This document shows, piece after piece, positions 12,684 through 24,981 of a DNA stretch of 64,000 bases. This stretch comes from Vespa crabro (lineage: Eukaryota; Arthropoda; Insecta; Hymenoptera; Vespidae): NCBI RefSeq assembly GCF_910589235.1, contig NC_060957.1, positions 6,492,662-6,556,661 of the forward strand. The letters are read 5' to 3'. Each line of letters starts with the position of its first letter. Positions within the stretch are counted from its first letter, which is position 1. The notes beneath the pieces are model-generated. The model made no database searches. It was given only the letters and a program-made list of their open reading frames with translations, and was not told the DNA's origin. A program made the translations under genes and the position numbers.

Positions 12684-14029
12684 CCTATATATAGATATAT
12701 CTAATTTATTCGTAATTATGAAGTTCCTTCGAGGAGTTGCTCGATTAACCAATCAGAAGTCTTCCATACATTTTCGAGGAAGCCAAGAGAGAACGTCTAG
12801 AATTTTCAACTTTACAAATTTACGGAAGGATTTTCCAAGAAAACCCCGCTTAGACGATCATAGAATTTCATCGTTCGGGATTACGTCGCGATTTTCGGCA
12901 ATTCGCTAACAAAACCGACTGCTGGAATATCTGCTCTGCTCTGCTTTACTTGCTTTCTATCAGATTATTTCGAAGCCAACGCACTTTGGTAGAGCTTCGA
13001 TGATCGTACAGCAATTTTATTCTTATCGTTGGTTTAATACCAAATGCGAGGAATACAGAGCGAGTTTCGTGCTACGTTCTATTAATGAAATATGTTTTCC
13101 CGATATTCCGAGGTATTGCTGGTGGAACGATTTATCTTCTTACGAGTGTGCCACACTTACCTTCACACATACACATACTATGTATAGATGTGGCGTAATA
13201 CGATAATGAAAAAATCCTGTGCGGTGTTCCGAATAAGTGTAGAATATTGTTTTCCAGGAAAGGACCAGCAGACCGCACCTAATTGAAAATGTAATGTCCG
13301 ATTTATATCTATGTTTTGGTTAAACGAATGTGACTTTTAAGAATAAAAAACAAAAAATAAATAAAAAAAGAAAAAAAATATAAGAAGAAAAATGAAGGAA
13401 AAATAAGTAAATATAAAAATAAAAATGATAAAGAAAAAGAGAAAAGAAGTTTAACTAGAAGAAACTAGATTATCCGAAGAAATTTCATGACACAAAGTCG
13501 ATTTAGTCAAAGAATACCTTATATCCTTTATTTGGAAATGAACGAATTTATTTTGTAGAAAAAGGTAAGATAGAAGGAATTTGATTTCTCAGGTTCAAGA
13601 ATATAAGAAGAAGAAGAGGAAGAAGTAGTAGAGAATGGAGTGGGAGAAGAAAAACAGAAGCGAATTCGCGATAGGTGGCCCCGATTCTCGATGAAGATCC
13701 ACTTTACGCCGAGAAGAGGATTTTCCAACTACTTTCCGACTGGAAATCGAAGGGCTACGGTAGTGGGGGTTGAGATGAGAGTAGCGGTGGGAGTGAACGT
13801 GGGAGAAAGAGAAACCGAGGAATCCCTCATTCCATTAGAAACGAAAATTCCTCGGAAATGCTTCGATTTCAGATAGGACTTTCTCGTCCCGTGCATGTAC
13901 CGGATATATCGCGTGCTTGGTAGTATCGTTCCACTTGACCGAGGCTACGAAAAGAGATGCTTTCGTAGCGCAAGAGGAGGACCTTCTTTGGAAAGAGGTA
14001 ACACCGATGGTATCCGGAGAAAGAGAGAA

Positions 14030-14076
<47 letters not shown>

Positions 14077-14682
14077 GACAGAGAAAGGGAGAGAGAGAGA
14101 GAGAAGAAGAAAACAGACGAGCGCACTCAGCAAGGGATACCGAGCTGTCTCTGATCTGACACGGCAGGATTACCTTCCAGAGAGAGGAAAAACGCGTACG
14201 GCCTTCAAGAAAAGAATGAATGGAAAGAACAGAGTATCCTCTCTTGCTCCCTCTTTTTCTTGGTGTGGGACTGAAGTAAAGAAGAAAACAAAAAACAAAG
14301 AAAAGAGAACGTACGAAGGCCTGTTTTCCCACAGGTTTTCTGTCTTGCTTTTCCTATTTTCAAGATATCTACTACTTTTTCTTGGTGAAATAAACGATAC
14401 CAATCGTTTCATATTCCTCATCGTGTTTTTTTTTTTTTTCGATAAATGATATCTGTTTTCCTTGACCTTTTTTATAATAAAAAATTGAACAACATTCGGA
14501 GTAATCGGAAAATGTCCAAAGTTGGGACAAATCGCAAAACCGAATTTCACGTAGAACGAGTTTGATTAAATCCACTCGCTACGCGTTACCGCGACCAATT
14601 AACTCCTCATTATGTTATTTTCATCAATTTTACGCTTGTGCAGGCACTTAGATTAATGGTGCTCTGGCTGGTTGCGGCAACT

Positions 14683-14732
<50 letters not shown>

Positions 14733-15490
14733 ATGTATGTAGGTATGTACCCTGAACGAATTAAAACAAAAAAAACGAGGTTCCGGCAATTTACACTCGG
14801 ATTTACGATTCTCGTATCGTACCCTTTTATACGACCCACCAGCACCACGCGAGTTCATATACGTGCGTACGTATGAAAATAGCGGTCGAGCTTTTCTACT
14901 CTCTCTCTCTCTCACTCTCTCTCTCTTTCTACCATCGTATACGTCGACTTTATTTGGTCTCGTATTTTCGAAAAATGTAGAACGCAGTAGGAAATTGCAT
15001 AGGGATTCTACATGAAATTAGTCAGAATATTATTACGTATGTGCTTATGCGCTATTCATATTATGTATATAGTAATATATAATATGTGAATCTAATAAAA
15101 AGAAACAATCATCAGTTTTAATTGATAAAAAATTTAAAAAATAAAAATCTATCTAGAAATTTTCATATTTTATAAAAATTGAATTATGAAATAATCTAAT
15201 CGGATTGAAGTTCGAATATATTACAAAGGTTTCACAAAATTTCTATAGTGAATTTATGTTTTCACAGCAAATTCATTCATTAATGAATTTTGATAAATAC
15301 ATAGGAGATTTATAGAATTCCAAGTATCTATATACCACGAAGAAAAGACCATACAAATGCACAATTAATGAATGGATTTTGGATTTGGCAGTGCTTCGTT
15401 GGACTAGTATGACGAATACGGTCGTATTAGCAAATCGTCAGATGCCTTTTGTTGTCGAGTACTATTCTACAATATCTCTCTTCCTCTACC

Positions 15491-15548
<58 letters not shown>

Positions 15549-16612
15549 AAAAGAATTTGAGAGAGCAGCCACGCGATTCTATTCGCCGCAACAAGCTTTA
15601 ATCTGCTTAGTCGCATTCCGACCGCGTGGGAAACTACGCTCGTGTAACTAGATCGCGAAATCTAGTATGTCCTCCCTAAAATCGAGGCCGTGTTCCTGTC
15701 CCAGTGAAGTATGGCACTCTGTCCGCCCACGATATGTCAACGGAGCCACGAATACGGATTTAAACACGGTTGGCATCGCGCTCGCTTGCAACGCCGTGTC
15801 TTCTTTTCCTCTTTCTTTTTATTCTGTGTGTCTATATTCCTTTTTTTTCCCTCTTTTTTCTTTTTTTATCTCCGACCCTTTACCCTTCGTGAAGAGAAAA
15901 TCGTTGTAACTTTGCACCCTCTTAAACTCCGACTAACGAGGATATATATCTTAACGGTGATAACACAAAGATAGTTGCCTTTTAATCGAGTAAAAGGAAC
16001 TCGTCTCTTGTGAGAAACTCGAGACGAGACGAGACGAGACCAGACTTAGACAAGACTTTGTCCGATGATTGATATATCAACGTAGGAAATATAAATATTC
16101 TAGACACTTCTCTCATATATTTTTTTTTATAGAAACTAAATGAAACATGAAATCAGCGATTCTCGATTCTTCTCGAATAAAAAGAAAGAGAAAATTACAT
16201 GTGCATATTTTTATTTATTAGATGTATATATAGATATTTGTTTTAAATAAGGTTATCGGGTCTTATCCCGATAACGTATAGTAGTATATACAAGTACGTA
16301 TTTCATTGGCAGAACGAGGCCGCGTTGATAGGGTAACAGATGCCCTGGTAGATACACGATAAACGTACACACTCACTCACTTCTCAGAAAGGCTGTCACG
16401 AAAACACGGCGACCGATAAAAGACCGACTTACTGATCTTGACGATCCACTGCGTCCTCTCCCACAATATTTAAATTCACCGACGTATCCTCGATTCGATA
16501 TCCATAATATCTCGATGTTATTTCTTTTGCTTTTTCGACTAAACAAAAAAAAACAGAAAAAAGAATGTTTCGTGCTTGTTCCATGGAGAATTTTAAATAA
16601 TGTCAAAATTTC
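12682..16612. other. Non-coding, microsatellite-rich stretch
   Basis: No gene supported. It holds A-rich low complexity 13343-13440, GA 14017-14109, (TA)n 14685-14728, TC 14899-14931, TC 15491-15546 and an ACGAG pentamer run 16020-16042. A 7-bp-arm palindrome (ACTAGAT...ATCTAGT) sits at 15648-15667, and a 9-bp-arm hairpin (GTTATCGGG...CCCGATAAC) at 16252-16275. Open frames at 13640-13876 (+) and 15667-15909 (+) have ordinary composition for part of their length but no recognisable domain. Confidence 0.55.
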
Positions 16613-16732
16613 GTTGGATCGTTCGTTCGTTCATTCGTTCGTTTGTTCCTTCGTTTATTTATTCGTTCGTTCATTCGTTCGTTTGTTCCTTCGTTTATTC
16701 ATTCGTTCGTTCACTCGTTCATTGATTCGACT
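16613..16732. repeat. Degenerate (TTCG)n with a 40-bp higher-order unit
   Basis: The basic TTCG word is varied (TTCA, TTTG, TTCC, TTTA) in a pattern that repeats as a block: 16622-16661 and 16662-16701 differ at one base of 40, and a third partial, more diverged copy follows to about 16730. A frame through it encodes RSFV-type repeats, which is a by-product of the repeat. The word is the reverse complement of the CGAA array 5 kb downstream. Confidence 0.9.
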
Positions 16733-16740
16733 AACAGAAA

Positions 16741-18907
16741 AAGAGAAAGACGACGATGATGACGACAAGCTTTTCTCAACGACTAATTCGATGCCATCTC
16801 GAAAAAGAGAGCACACGGTGAGTCGAACAGTGAGGTCGATAAAGGTTCACCGTGCTAACTGGATCAAGGATGTGTATCACAGAAAAGTAGGATAGCTCGT
16901 TTCGGTAGTAGTACTTTACTCTGATCCTTTTCTCGTCATCATCCACCAACACATACATACACAGAGTAATACGCATACATATACGTATTCATTCGAACCC
17001 TCCTCCCCCTATCTATCCACCTACCTTTGGCGCTCACCGAAAACGGTGGACTTTAGCTCTCTTCTTTCCATCCTAATCTTTCTCAACCTGCTTCGGTGTA
17101 TTTCGCTCGATTGCAGTTTTTACCAGGGCAAAACCACGTTGTTGGCAAGGTAGGAACAGCGTAATACCGGATACGGCTTATCCGAATGCTGATAGAGCCC
17201 AAGAGGGAATCCTCCGTAAGCACGCCGGTAGTAGGCTTACCGCGACTTACGGGCTGCCTTTTCCTCCGCAACCATACTCTTCGCCACCCCTCTTCACTCT
17301 GCTATACCAGCAACATCTACCTCCTATTTTACCCCTCCCTCAAACGGTAAATTCGAAAGCGGAAAAATGTTTTTCCAGATTACAAAACGACAAGAAAGAA
17401 GAAGAGGTAGAGGATGCCTTGCATCATGGAAAACGATCGTATATACCTTCCCTCATCCTCCTTCTTGCTTTCTACTTCCCTTCTTAATCCATCACCGACT
17501 AAACGCTTCCATACCTTTCCTCTCTCCCTCTCTCTCTCTTTCTCTCTCTCTCCTTCTCTTTCTTTTCTCTTCCCTTCTTGTTCGAGGTAAGAAGAGGTCA
17601 AGGAGAGCAAAGCCGAGTTTTCCCTCGAGTCTTCGCGCTCTACACTCGGTGCGAAATTTATTAAACCTACCCCCACTACTAACGTCGGGTGGCGAGGCAA
17701 ATATTCAAATAAATATCTTAGATGTTCGTGTAGGAAGATAGAGAAAAAGAAAGAGAGAGAGGACAAGAGAGGGAGAGAGAAAGAGCGAGAGGAAAAGCTT
17801 TACGTTACTTATCTTTTTCTCTTTATCTCTATAAAGGCAACGTCTAAAAGGGTTAATAACTATCTAGAATATACGAATACTGATCAAAGTAGATCTCCTT
17901 CCACGATTTATTATTCAAGGACGTTCTCGTTATTCACTGTCGGAACGGTAGGTACAGTAAGAGGAATGGTTAAAAGGCAAAAGAAACGACATAAAATCCA
18001 CGGTAACGTTTTCCCCTTTTCTTCTTCCCTTCCTCTCGCTCTCTCTCTCTCTCTCTCTTTCTCTTTTTCTTTTTCTCTCTTACTCTTTCTCATAGGGAAG
18101 GACATATTGAACGCATTGCGCCCATAACGATCGCCATTCAACTTCCGGACAAATTACCGCTTTTTCAATTATCTCCCTGTTCCCTGAGCAAGTCGAGATC
18201 CACGAGTCCAGAAAGTTCCACTTCGAAGGGAAGGGAAAAAAGAAATAGAGGATCGAAAGGATAGTTCCTTTTGCAGAAAAGATACGCTAGAGTTTAAACT
18301 TCGGTAGAAATAATTCTTAAAACGTGGGAAAGAGAAGTGAAGATGTAGTATTTTCTTCTCGTTAAAGTTGCATCGGCTACTGCTTCCAAAGCATACGTTG
18401 TCAAAAAGACAGACGAGGACACTCGATACCAGCGACGCTAGCAAAGTAAGATGTAGAGAGAAAGAGAGAGAGACAGAGAGAGAGAGAGAAAAAGAGAGAG
18501 AGAGAGAGAACGAGTGAGAGCAGTGAAGCCGAAAGTAGGTGGAGGAAAAGGAGGAAGAGAAGGAGGAGAGAGGAAACTCAAACGACGTTGCCACCAACGT
18601 ACGTGCGGTATACGTCTTCCCTCGAATTCATCGTTCCTCGTGGACAAGATTAATGACCGGAAGGAATATGGGTCGCGTGAATTCACACTCGATAAAATTT
18701 GCAGCCCGTCTCGTTCTACCATTTATACGTAATGTTCTCTCTCTCTCTCCCTCTCTCCCTCTCTTTCTCTTTCTCTCTTCCTCTTATTCTCTCTGAAAAT
18801 ATAACTTGCCTTCACCACCCACATCCGTTTAATATAGCTAAACCATCCCTTCATTTGCACCGGTAAATACGTGTATTGGAGATATGTTATGTCTTATGTG
18901 CTATATC

Positions 18908-18955
<48 letters not shown>

Positions 18956-19648
18956 TTCAATCTCTCTCTTTGCCGCTCTATTTCGATCTCTCGACCCTTC
19001 GTCCATTCCATTTCGTTGAACAAATCGATGAGACTGGTCTCGACTCGAGGAAATCGCAAATCCAAAAACACCTTTCTCTCCTTTAAGATATCGACCATCC
19101 CCAAGCCATGTTCTCAGATTTGTGGAACGTCGAGACGATAGGAAATTCCGTGCTGGAATTCGAAGAACGCGATATCCTGGCCTTACCTTTCTTGCTCGTT
19201 CTCTCACTTTCTCCCTTCTTCTCTCTCTTTCTCTTATTTTCTTTCTCATCTTCTCTCTTTTTATTCGTTCCTTGCGCATACGATGTGCCTTCGTAATTTC
19301 GTGTTACGAATTTATACGAAGATATCTCGAGTAGAAAAGCTAAGAGAAGATACGTGCAATGTTAGAATTAGTCTAAAGTCGAAGGTAGAAAGCTTTTCCT
19401 TCGTAATCGTAGGATGACGTCATGCGTAAACGATGTTGTTCGAAGGATTTAGCCGAACGGTCGAGCACTTCGTAGAGTTAAATGACAATTCTAGGAAAAT
19501 AGTTTTCCACCTTATTCCGCGAGAGTCGTGAGACTTCTCTCCCGAGGCCTTCGAGATATATCTTCGAGTTATAATACCGTTTTCCGTATCCCCTTGAGTG
19601 AAGTTTCCAACGGGACGTAGAAACGCTTCGTATACTTCGGCTGCTTCG

Positions 19649-19649
<1 letters not shown>
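16741..19649. other. Non-coding stretch with alternating GA and TC tracts
   Basis: Holds TC 17519-17575, GA 17741-17797, TC 18030-18083, GA 18450-18510, TC 18733-18793, TC 18908-18972 and TC 19192-19262. GA and TC tracts alternate on the same strand within 300 bp of each other, so complementary pairing is possible. Apart from the small exon candidate at 17117-17149, no gene is supported; the many Arg/Glu and Ser/Leu open frames are repeat artefacts. Confidence 0.6.
17117..17149 (+). other. Candidate 33-nt microexon
   Basis: A pyrimidine-rich tract with a branch-point-like CTAATC (about 17073) leads to GATTGCAG. Then come 33 nt ending GGCAAG, followed by GTAGGA, an acceptable donor. The 33 nt is a multiple of three: in phase 0 it reads FLPGQNHVVGK, in phase 1 it also stays open. 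It would therefore be a cassette-type exon that does not change frame. No family is recognised, and chance splice-site pairs this close are common. It is compatible in phase with the candidate exon at 5750-5807, but no transcript links them. Confidence 0.2.

Positions 19650-19722
<73 letters not shown>
19650..19722. repeat. (TA)n microsatellite
   Basis: About 36 TA units with one C interruption at 19692. It is among the longest TA runs in the window, followed directly by a short GA run. Confidence 0.95.
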
Positions 19723-19726
<4 letters not shown>

Positions 19727-21833
19727 AAGAGAGAGACAGAGAAAGTCTTAAAGTGACGTGCTTGAGCTCATTATAGTCACGCATAGAGAATAATGTTATT
19801 GTTGAAAAGGGAACGCCATTGTTATGATTACTAATAGGAAAGAAAAAGAAAACTATTGTTGTTATCGTCTTTTCGAAAATGATTCTGAAAATAAAGATTC
19901 AACTCGAATAAATACGCTTCGATGAATCGAAACGTGTATATTTATTGCAAAAATGACGACATTATATATGTCTCTTTTTTTATAATTAAATTTTGTGTTA
20001 TTAAACTACGATACAAAAGTAAATAACAAAACGAAAATAAAGTGTCTACAAAATTATAAAAAACGTGATAGTAAATATTTGTTAATGTAACGATTCGATT
20101 CTTTCACTAACCGACAGAGATATCGTCTGTATGTTTATGCGGATAATACTAACGCCAGCAGCTCTCTGTCAATCCACCGTTTGTGAAAGACTCGAACATC
20201 GAACAAAAGAAATCGTTTTGCGAGAGCCCCGATAACGGACAAAGGACTCTAGGAATAGGACAGATATCGGTTGGATGGCTACAGTACGAACTCTTGTCCG
20301 TTGTCCATGACAATCCAAGTGTAATTATACATAGAGGAGAGTAATTGGCATGGCTGGAACACATCCGTCACAACAGTCCGTCGTTTTTTCTTTTTGAAAC
20401 TCGTCAAAAACATCAAAGATATTTTTTTTTCAAACTTTTTGAAACGAAAAGTCACAAATAAATGCACTTTATTTGTTCATCTTCGATATAAATTTGATTT
20501 AGATCATAATAAATATTTCGAAATATCGAAAACATTAAATGAATCATTTATATATGTATTTGAAAACATTTGAAAAATTTTCTATCGTTTCTATTACACA
20601 ATCGTCTATTTCCATTCCGAATATTTCATATTTACAATTATCGGTAATTCTTGTTCCTTTTTCGAGCATCAACAATCGCATATTCCAATGTTCACGGAGA
20701 AGCGAGTTTCACATGAGAGAGGTCGGATTAATATAATTTATTAAAATTCTCTTACGCCGAGATGGCCGCTAATTAAAACTGAGAGATTTGCATCGATTAT
20801 AATGTAGCGCTAATTAAAAGAGACTTATCCTGGCATTGCATTAAAATGTAAATCAAATCTCTCTGGGGGTCATGTGCGTCCTGCTGCTCACTCGAACCAA
20901 TCTACAAACGGAATGGGACTTGATGGTTTCACAATGCGCTCGGCACACCGCTCGAATTGGCTTTGCTTTTATTAAAATCGACAACGATATCGACGGAGGA
21001 ACGTTCGATCGAAAACAACGAATGGAGAAAGTAAAACCATAAATAAAACGAATAATCGATTTTACCGAAGCTATAATCTTGTACTATAATTATACATTAA
21101 TATAAAAATATACTGTTGAATACTCCATTGAAATTACACAAAATACAATTTAAAAATTTTGATTGGATATTTTCAATTCGCACTCGTTGATCTTCCTCGT
21201 GATTATTAGAAAAATTTACAAAAACAAGTTGAACTTATCATCTACCATTTACATTTAATCAAACTCAACAACTATTAGAAACGAATGAAATCCTATGTAA
21301 AGAGTTTAGATTTTCATTATCGTCTTGTATCGCCCGTTGATCATACGAAATTCGAAAAGTTCATTTCTCACTGATAAACGCAAAGCTATGTTTAGAAGTA
21401 TAAACTATACTCTGCGACGGCGTTTGCATTTATGGCGAAAAGCTATATTTTATCAAGAATATTTGCAGTTTCTGAGTAGTCGCAGACATGTTCCACGAAG
21501 CTTGCGAATCCCAAGCTTACGCTGTTAATTCTAGCAGAATAAACTTTTGCAAAATCGGTACGGAACTCAACCTTAAACCAGACTTAAGTTCCATCACGCT
21601 CGGACGAGCTTACTGCAAGCTACAAGCTCCCGCTGCTCTACCAGTGCTGCCGTTGGGAAGAAGATACTGAGAGAGCAGAGAAGAGGAGAAAACAGAAAGA
21701 GAAGAAGCAAGAGAAAGATGGGAATAACTCGAATAGAATAGAAAGAGAAAAAGAGTGTTCGCAAAAAGATATAATCCCGCTGTCTCGGAAAGTTAAGTAG
21801 ACTGAAGTAAAATCATATCTGGCACCTTTACCC
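19723..21833. other. Non-coding stretch with a possible enhancer
   Basis: No supported gene. AT-rich except for 20140-20360 and 20755-20960, which are GC-richer. A purine-rich run (21665-21760) precedes the CGAA array. Frames at 21325-21528 and 21488-21670 have no recognisable domain. Confidence 0.5.
20767..20819. promoter_or_regulatory. Homeodomain/POU motif cluster, candidate enhancer
   Basis: The 12-mer CGCTAATTAAAA occurs twice in the same orientation (20767-20778 and 20808-20819) around ATTTGCAT (20786-20793, the POU octamer in reverse) and ATCGATTA. TAATTA is the classical homeodomain core. Dense, ordered sites in a non-coding, repeat-free island are typical of developmental enhancers; the assignment is by motif only. 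Confidence 0.4.
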
Positions 21834-22933
21834 AACGAACGAACGAACGAACGAACGAACGAACGAACGAACGAACGAACGAACGAACGAACGAACGAAC
21901 GAACGAACGAACGAACGAACGAACGAACGAACGAACGAACGAACGAACGAACGAACGAACGAACGAACGAACGAACGAACGAACGAACGAACGAACGAAC
22001 GAACGAACGAACGAACGAACGAACGAACGAACGAACGAACGAACGAACGAACGAACGAACGAACGAACGAACGAACGAACGAACGAACGAACGAACGAAC
22101 GAACGAACGAACGAACGAACGAACGAACGAACGAACGAACGAACGAAACGAACGAACGAACGAACGAACGAACGAACGAACGAACGAACGAACGAACGAA
22201 CGAACGAACGAACGAACGAACGAACGAACGAACGAACGAACGAACGAACGAACGAACGAACGAACGAACGAACGAACGAACGAACGAACGAACGAACGAA
22301 CGAACGAACGAACGAACGAACGAACGAACGAACGAACGAACGAACGAACGAACGAACGAACGAACGAACGAACGAACGAACGAACGAACGAACGAACGAA
22401 CGAACGAACGAACGAACGAACGAACGAACGAACGAACGAACGAACGAACGAACGAACGAACGAACGAACGAACGAACGAACGAACGAACGAACGAACGAA
22501 CGAACGAACGAACGAACGAACGAACGAACGAACGAACGAACGAACGAACGAACGAACGAACGAACGAACGAACGAACGAACGAACGAACGAACGAACGAA
22601 CGAACGAACGAACGAACGAACGAACGAACGAACGAACGAACGAACGAACGAACGAACGAACGAACGAACGAACGAACGAACGAACGAACGAACGAACGAA
22701 CGAACGAACGAACGAACGAACGAACGAACGAACGAACGAACGAACGAACGAACGAACGAACGAACGAACGAACGAACGAACGAACGAACGAACGAACGAA
22801 CGAACGAACGAACGAACGAACGAACGAACGAACGAACGAACGAACGAACGAACGAACGAACGAACGAACGAACGAACGAACGAACGAACGAACGAACGAA
22901 CGAACGAACGAACGAACGAACGAACGAACGAAC
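21834..22933. repeat. Giant (CGAA)n tetranucleotide array, about 275 copies
   Basis: 1,100 bp of perfect CGAA/GAAC repeats. The only deviation is one extra A in the run near 22145-22148, which shifts the phase by one base; every other unit is identical. It carries a CpG every 4 bp. All six frames are free of stops (poly-TNER on +, poly-SFVR on -) but there is no ATG inside, so it is not a gene. Flanks are ordinary: purine-rich DNA before it, and a good 5' splice-site sequence (TAAG|GTAAGT) at 23049-23058 after it. Confidence 0.97.
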
Positions 22934-24497
22934 TATTAAATTAACGAAATTACAGAGGCAATTGCATACAGCTAAACTTACGATCTTCCTATACGAATAT
23001 CGTTATCTGACGTTCCGTACATCCAACGAACAAAGTTTCTCTCGGTACTAAGGTAAGTCCTCCTCTCGTTTTGTAATCTCTTTCTTAACATCTGACACCT
23101 TTTATCCTCTACTAGTATTAATTCAATAAGTATGAAATATTTTTCATCAAAAAGAAAAAAATTATTTGACTCTATCAGAATTTAAAGTGATTGCAAACAA
23201 ACGTCATTCGCTTTTATTAAATGCACATTCTCTATAACATACATACATATGAGTTATGTGTGTATATATATATATATCTGGTGGTATGTTATTTTATTAT
23301 ATTTTGGCTGACATTATTAAACTTCCAGGCTCCATGAACACGATGAAATATGAATTAAAAGATATTTTATGCTCATTAAATTCGTATTGATAATTTTTAG
23401 AACTTTTATTAGGTCTAAAAATATTGATTTCACTAAAAACAAATTGTTATGACATTCGTATCTTCAGAACAGCGCCCTCTATGAAATAGTTACAAATAAT
23501 ATAATAATTTTTCATCAGAAAATCTGGCCATTTTAGTTTGAAATATTTTTTTATGAAATCAGAGATAATTGGTTATATGGATTACACTGGGTATATCAGT
23601 CGATAAATGAAGACATTTTAACGAATTAAAAGAAGAAGGAAAGAAGAAAGAAGCAAGAATAAAAGAAGAAAAATGCAAAGAAATTATCAGAGATTGGAAG
23701 CTGGCTATGAATCGTTTCCAAACAAGCAACTACGTTATTTGTTCTAGCTACCGACAACGGAAGGGGAACGGCTGAAAAATAGCGTCAGTGATTGATCCGG
23801 CGAGCAGCTCGTCTGCGTCCAAGCGTCGTTTCGTAATTATGCAAATCCGCTTTTCTGCTGGAGCATCACATACATTTTTCTACGGGTTGAACCGAGCGAG
23901 AAGAGAAGAGGAAAGGGGAAACGGGAGGTGGGATATGTTTTCATAGTCGATGCTCCTTCTCTCGGTAGACATTTTCAAAACTCTTTTTCTCTCATTCTTT
24001 TTTCTTTTTTTGTCTATAACACGTTCGACCATAATGAACATCATGTATGTGTTGATGCAATAACTTTTAACACATAACTCTCTCTATTTCTTTCTCTCTT
24101 AACGTTTGAAACAAATATCGTTCATCAACGAGAGCCAACACAGACTTTGCTTTCTGTTCATAAAACCATCGAATTTTCAAATAAATAGATTGGATAGAGA
24201 GAAAAACAAAAAGAGAGAGAGAGAGAAAGAAAGCTACTAGCTTTTCGATAGAATTATATGTCCTCTCGAACGATCGCTTTCACGCTCGAGAACTTTGATA
24301 AGATTAATCAGGAAAGTCGTATCCACGGGGGAGGAAACGGAAAATGAATGTTAGTTTTATCGCGATGTTCCTCAACTTATGCGTGTACGTACAAACGATA
24401 TAATCTCGTGAAAGTTTTACGATTCGAAAGTAGTTAGTAGAACGAATTATTGAGAAATTCTCTAATTTTTTTTCTTTCTTTCTTCCTTATACATGCA

Positions 24498-24504
<7 letters not shown>
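22934..24504. other. Non-coding stretch
   Basis: AT-rich with (TA)n at 23261-23277 and A/G-rich 23625-23680. It contains the POU/homeodomain composite at 23834-23846 and T-rich 23995-24015. No open frame of interest. Confidence 0.55.
23834..23846 (+). promoter_or_regulatory. Composite homeodomain-POU site TAATTATGCAAAT
   Basis: TAATTA overlaps a perfect octamer ATGCAAAT inside a repeat-free, GC-richer island (23690-23900). POU-domain proteins with a POU-specific and a homeodomain half bind this kind of octamer. Single octamers occur elsewhere in the window by chance (for example 964 and 6344); the fused arrangement is what is notable. Motif-only evidence. Confidence 0.35.

Positions 24505-24556
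<52 letters not shown>
24505..24556. repeat. (TA)n microsatellite
   Basis: About 26 TA units. Confidence 0.95.
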
Positions 24557-24560
<4 letters not shown>

Positions 24561-24945
24561 TAGATCTAGATATAAGTATATCTCGATGAAAGGAAGTAAA
24601 ATGTGGTTAGTATTTTATCATAGTATCGTATAATCCATAGAAGCCGTGAGCGGATGTTACGTTGTAACTCTGAAATTTCCAAAGACGTCCAGGGGGAGCC
24701 GCCGTTAATGTCGGTAATACGAAGCTAACATTTAACTAGGTAGGGTCGCAACTCAATTTGTCGGTACAACCTTTGCCTCAACGAAGCGTTACGGATACCG
24801 AAGGCTGCTCGATATACCCGTAGAGAGAGAAAGAGAAAGATAGAGAGAGAGAAAGAGAAAGAGAGAGAGAGAGAAAGAGAGAAAGTGAAAGAGAGAGAGA
24901 GAGAAAGAGAGAGAGAGTGTGTGTGAAAGAGAAAGAGAGTGAATC

Positions 24946-24981
<36 letters not shown>

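Noticed and set aside
13835..14449. Long overlapping frames on both strands (165 and 184 codons)
   Set aside because: Both run through the GA tract at 14017-14109, which yields Arg/Glu on one strand and Ser/Leu on the other. Coding on neither is supported.
16515..16895. 126-codon frame with RSFV repeats
   Set aside because: Created by the TTCG repeat; the flanking residues show no domain.
21834..22933. Stop-free frames on both strands through the CGAA array (poly-TNER / poly-SFVR), as a giant repeat protein
   Set aside because: Openness follows automatically from the 4-bp unit, the array has no ATG inside it, and the single-base slip would break the frame.
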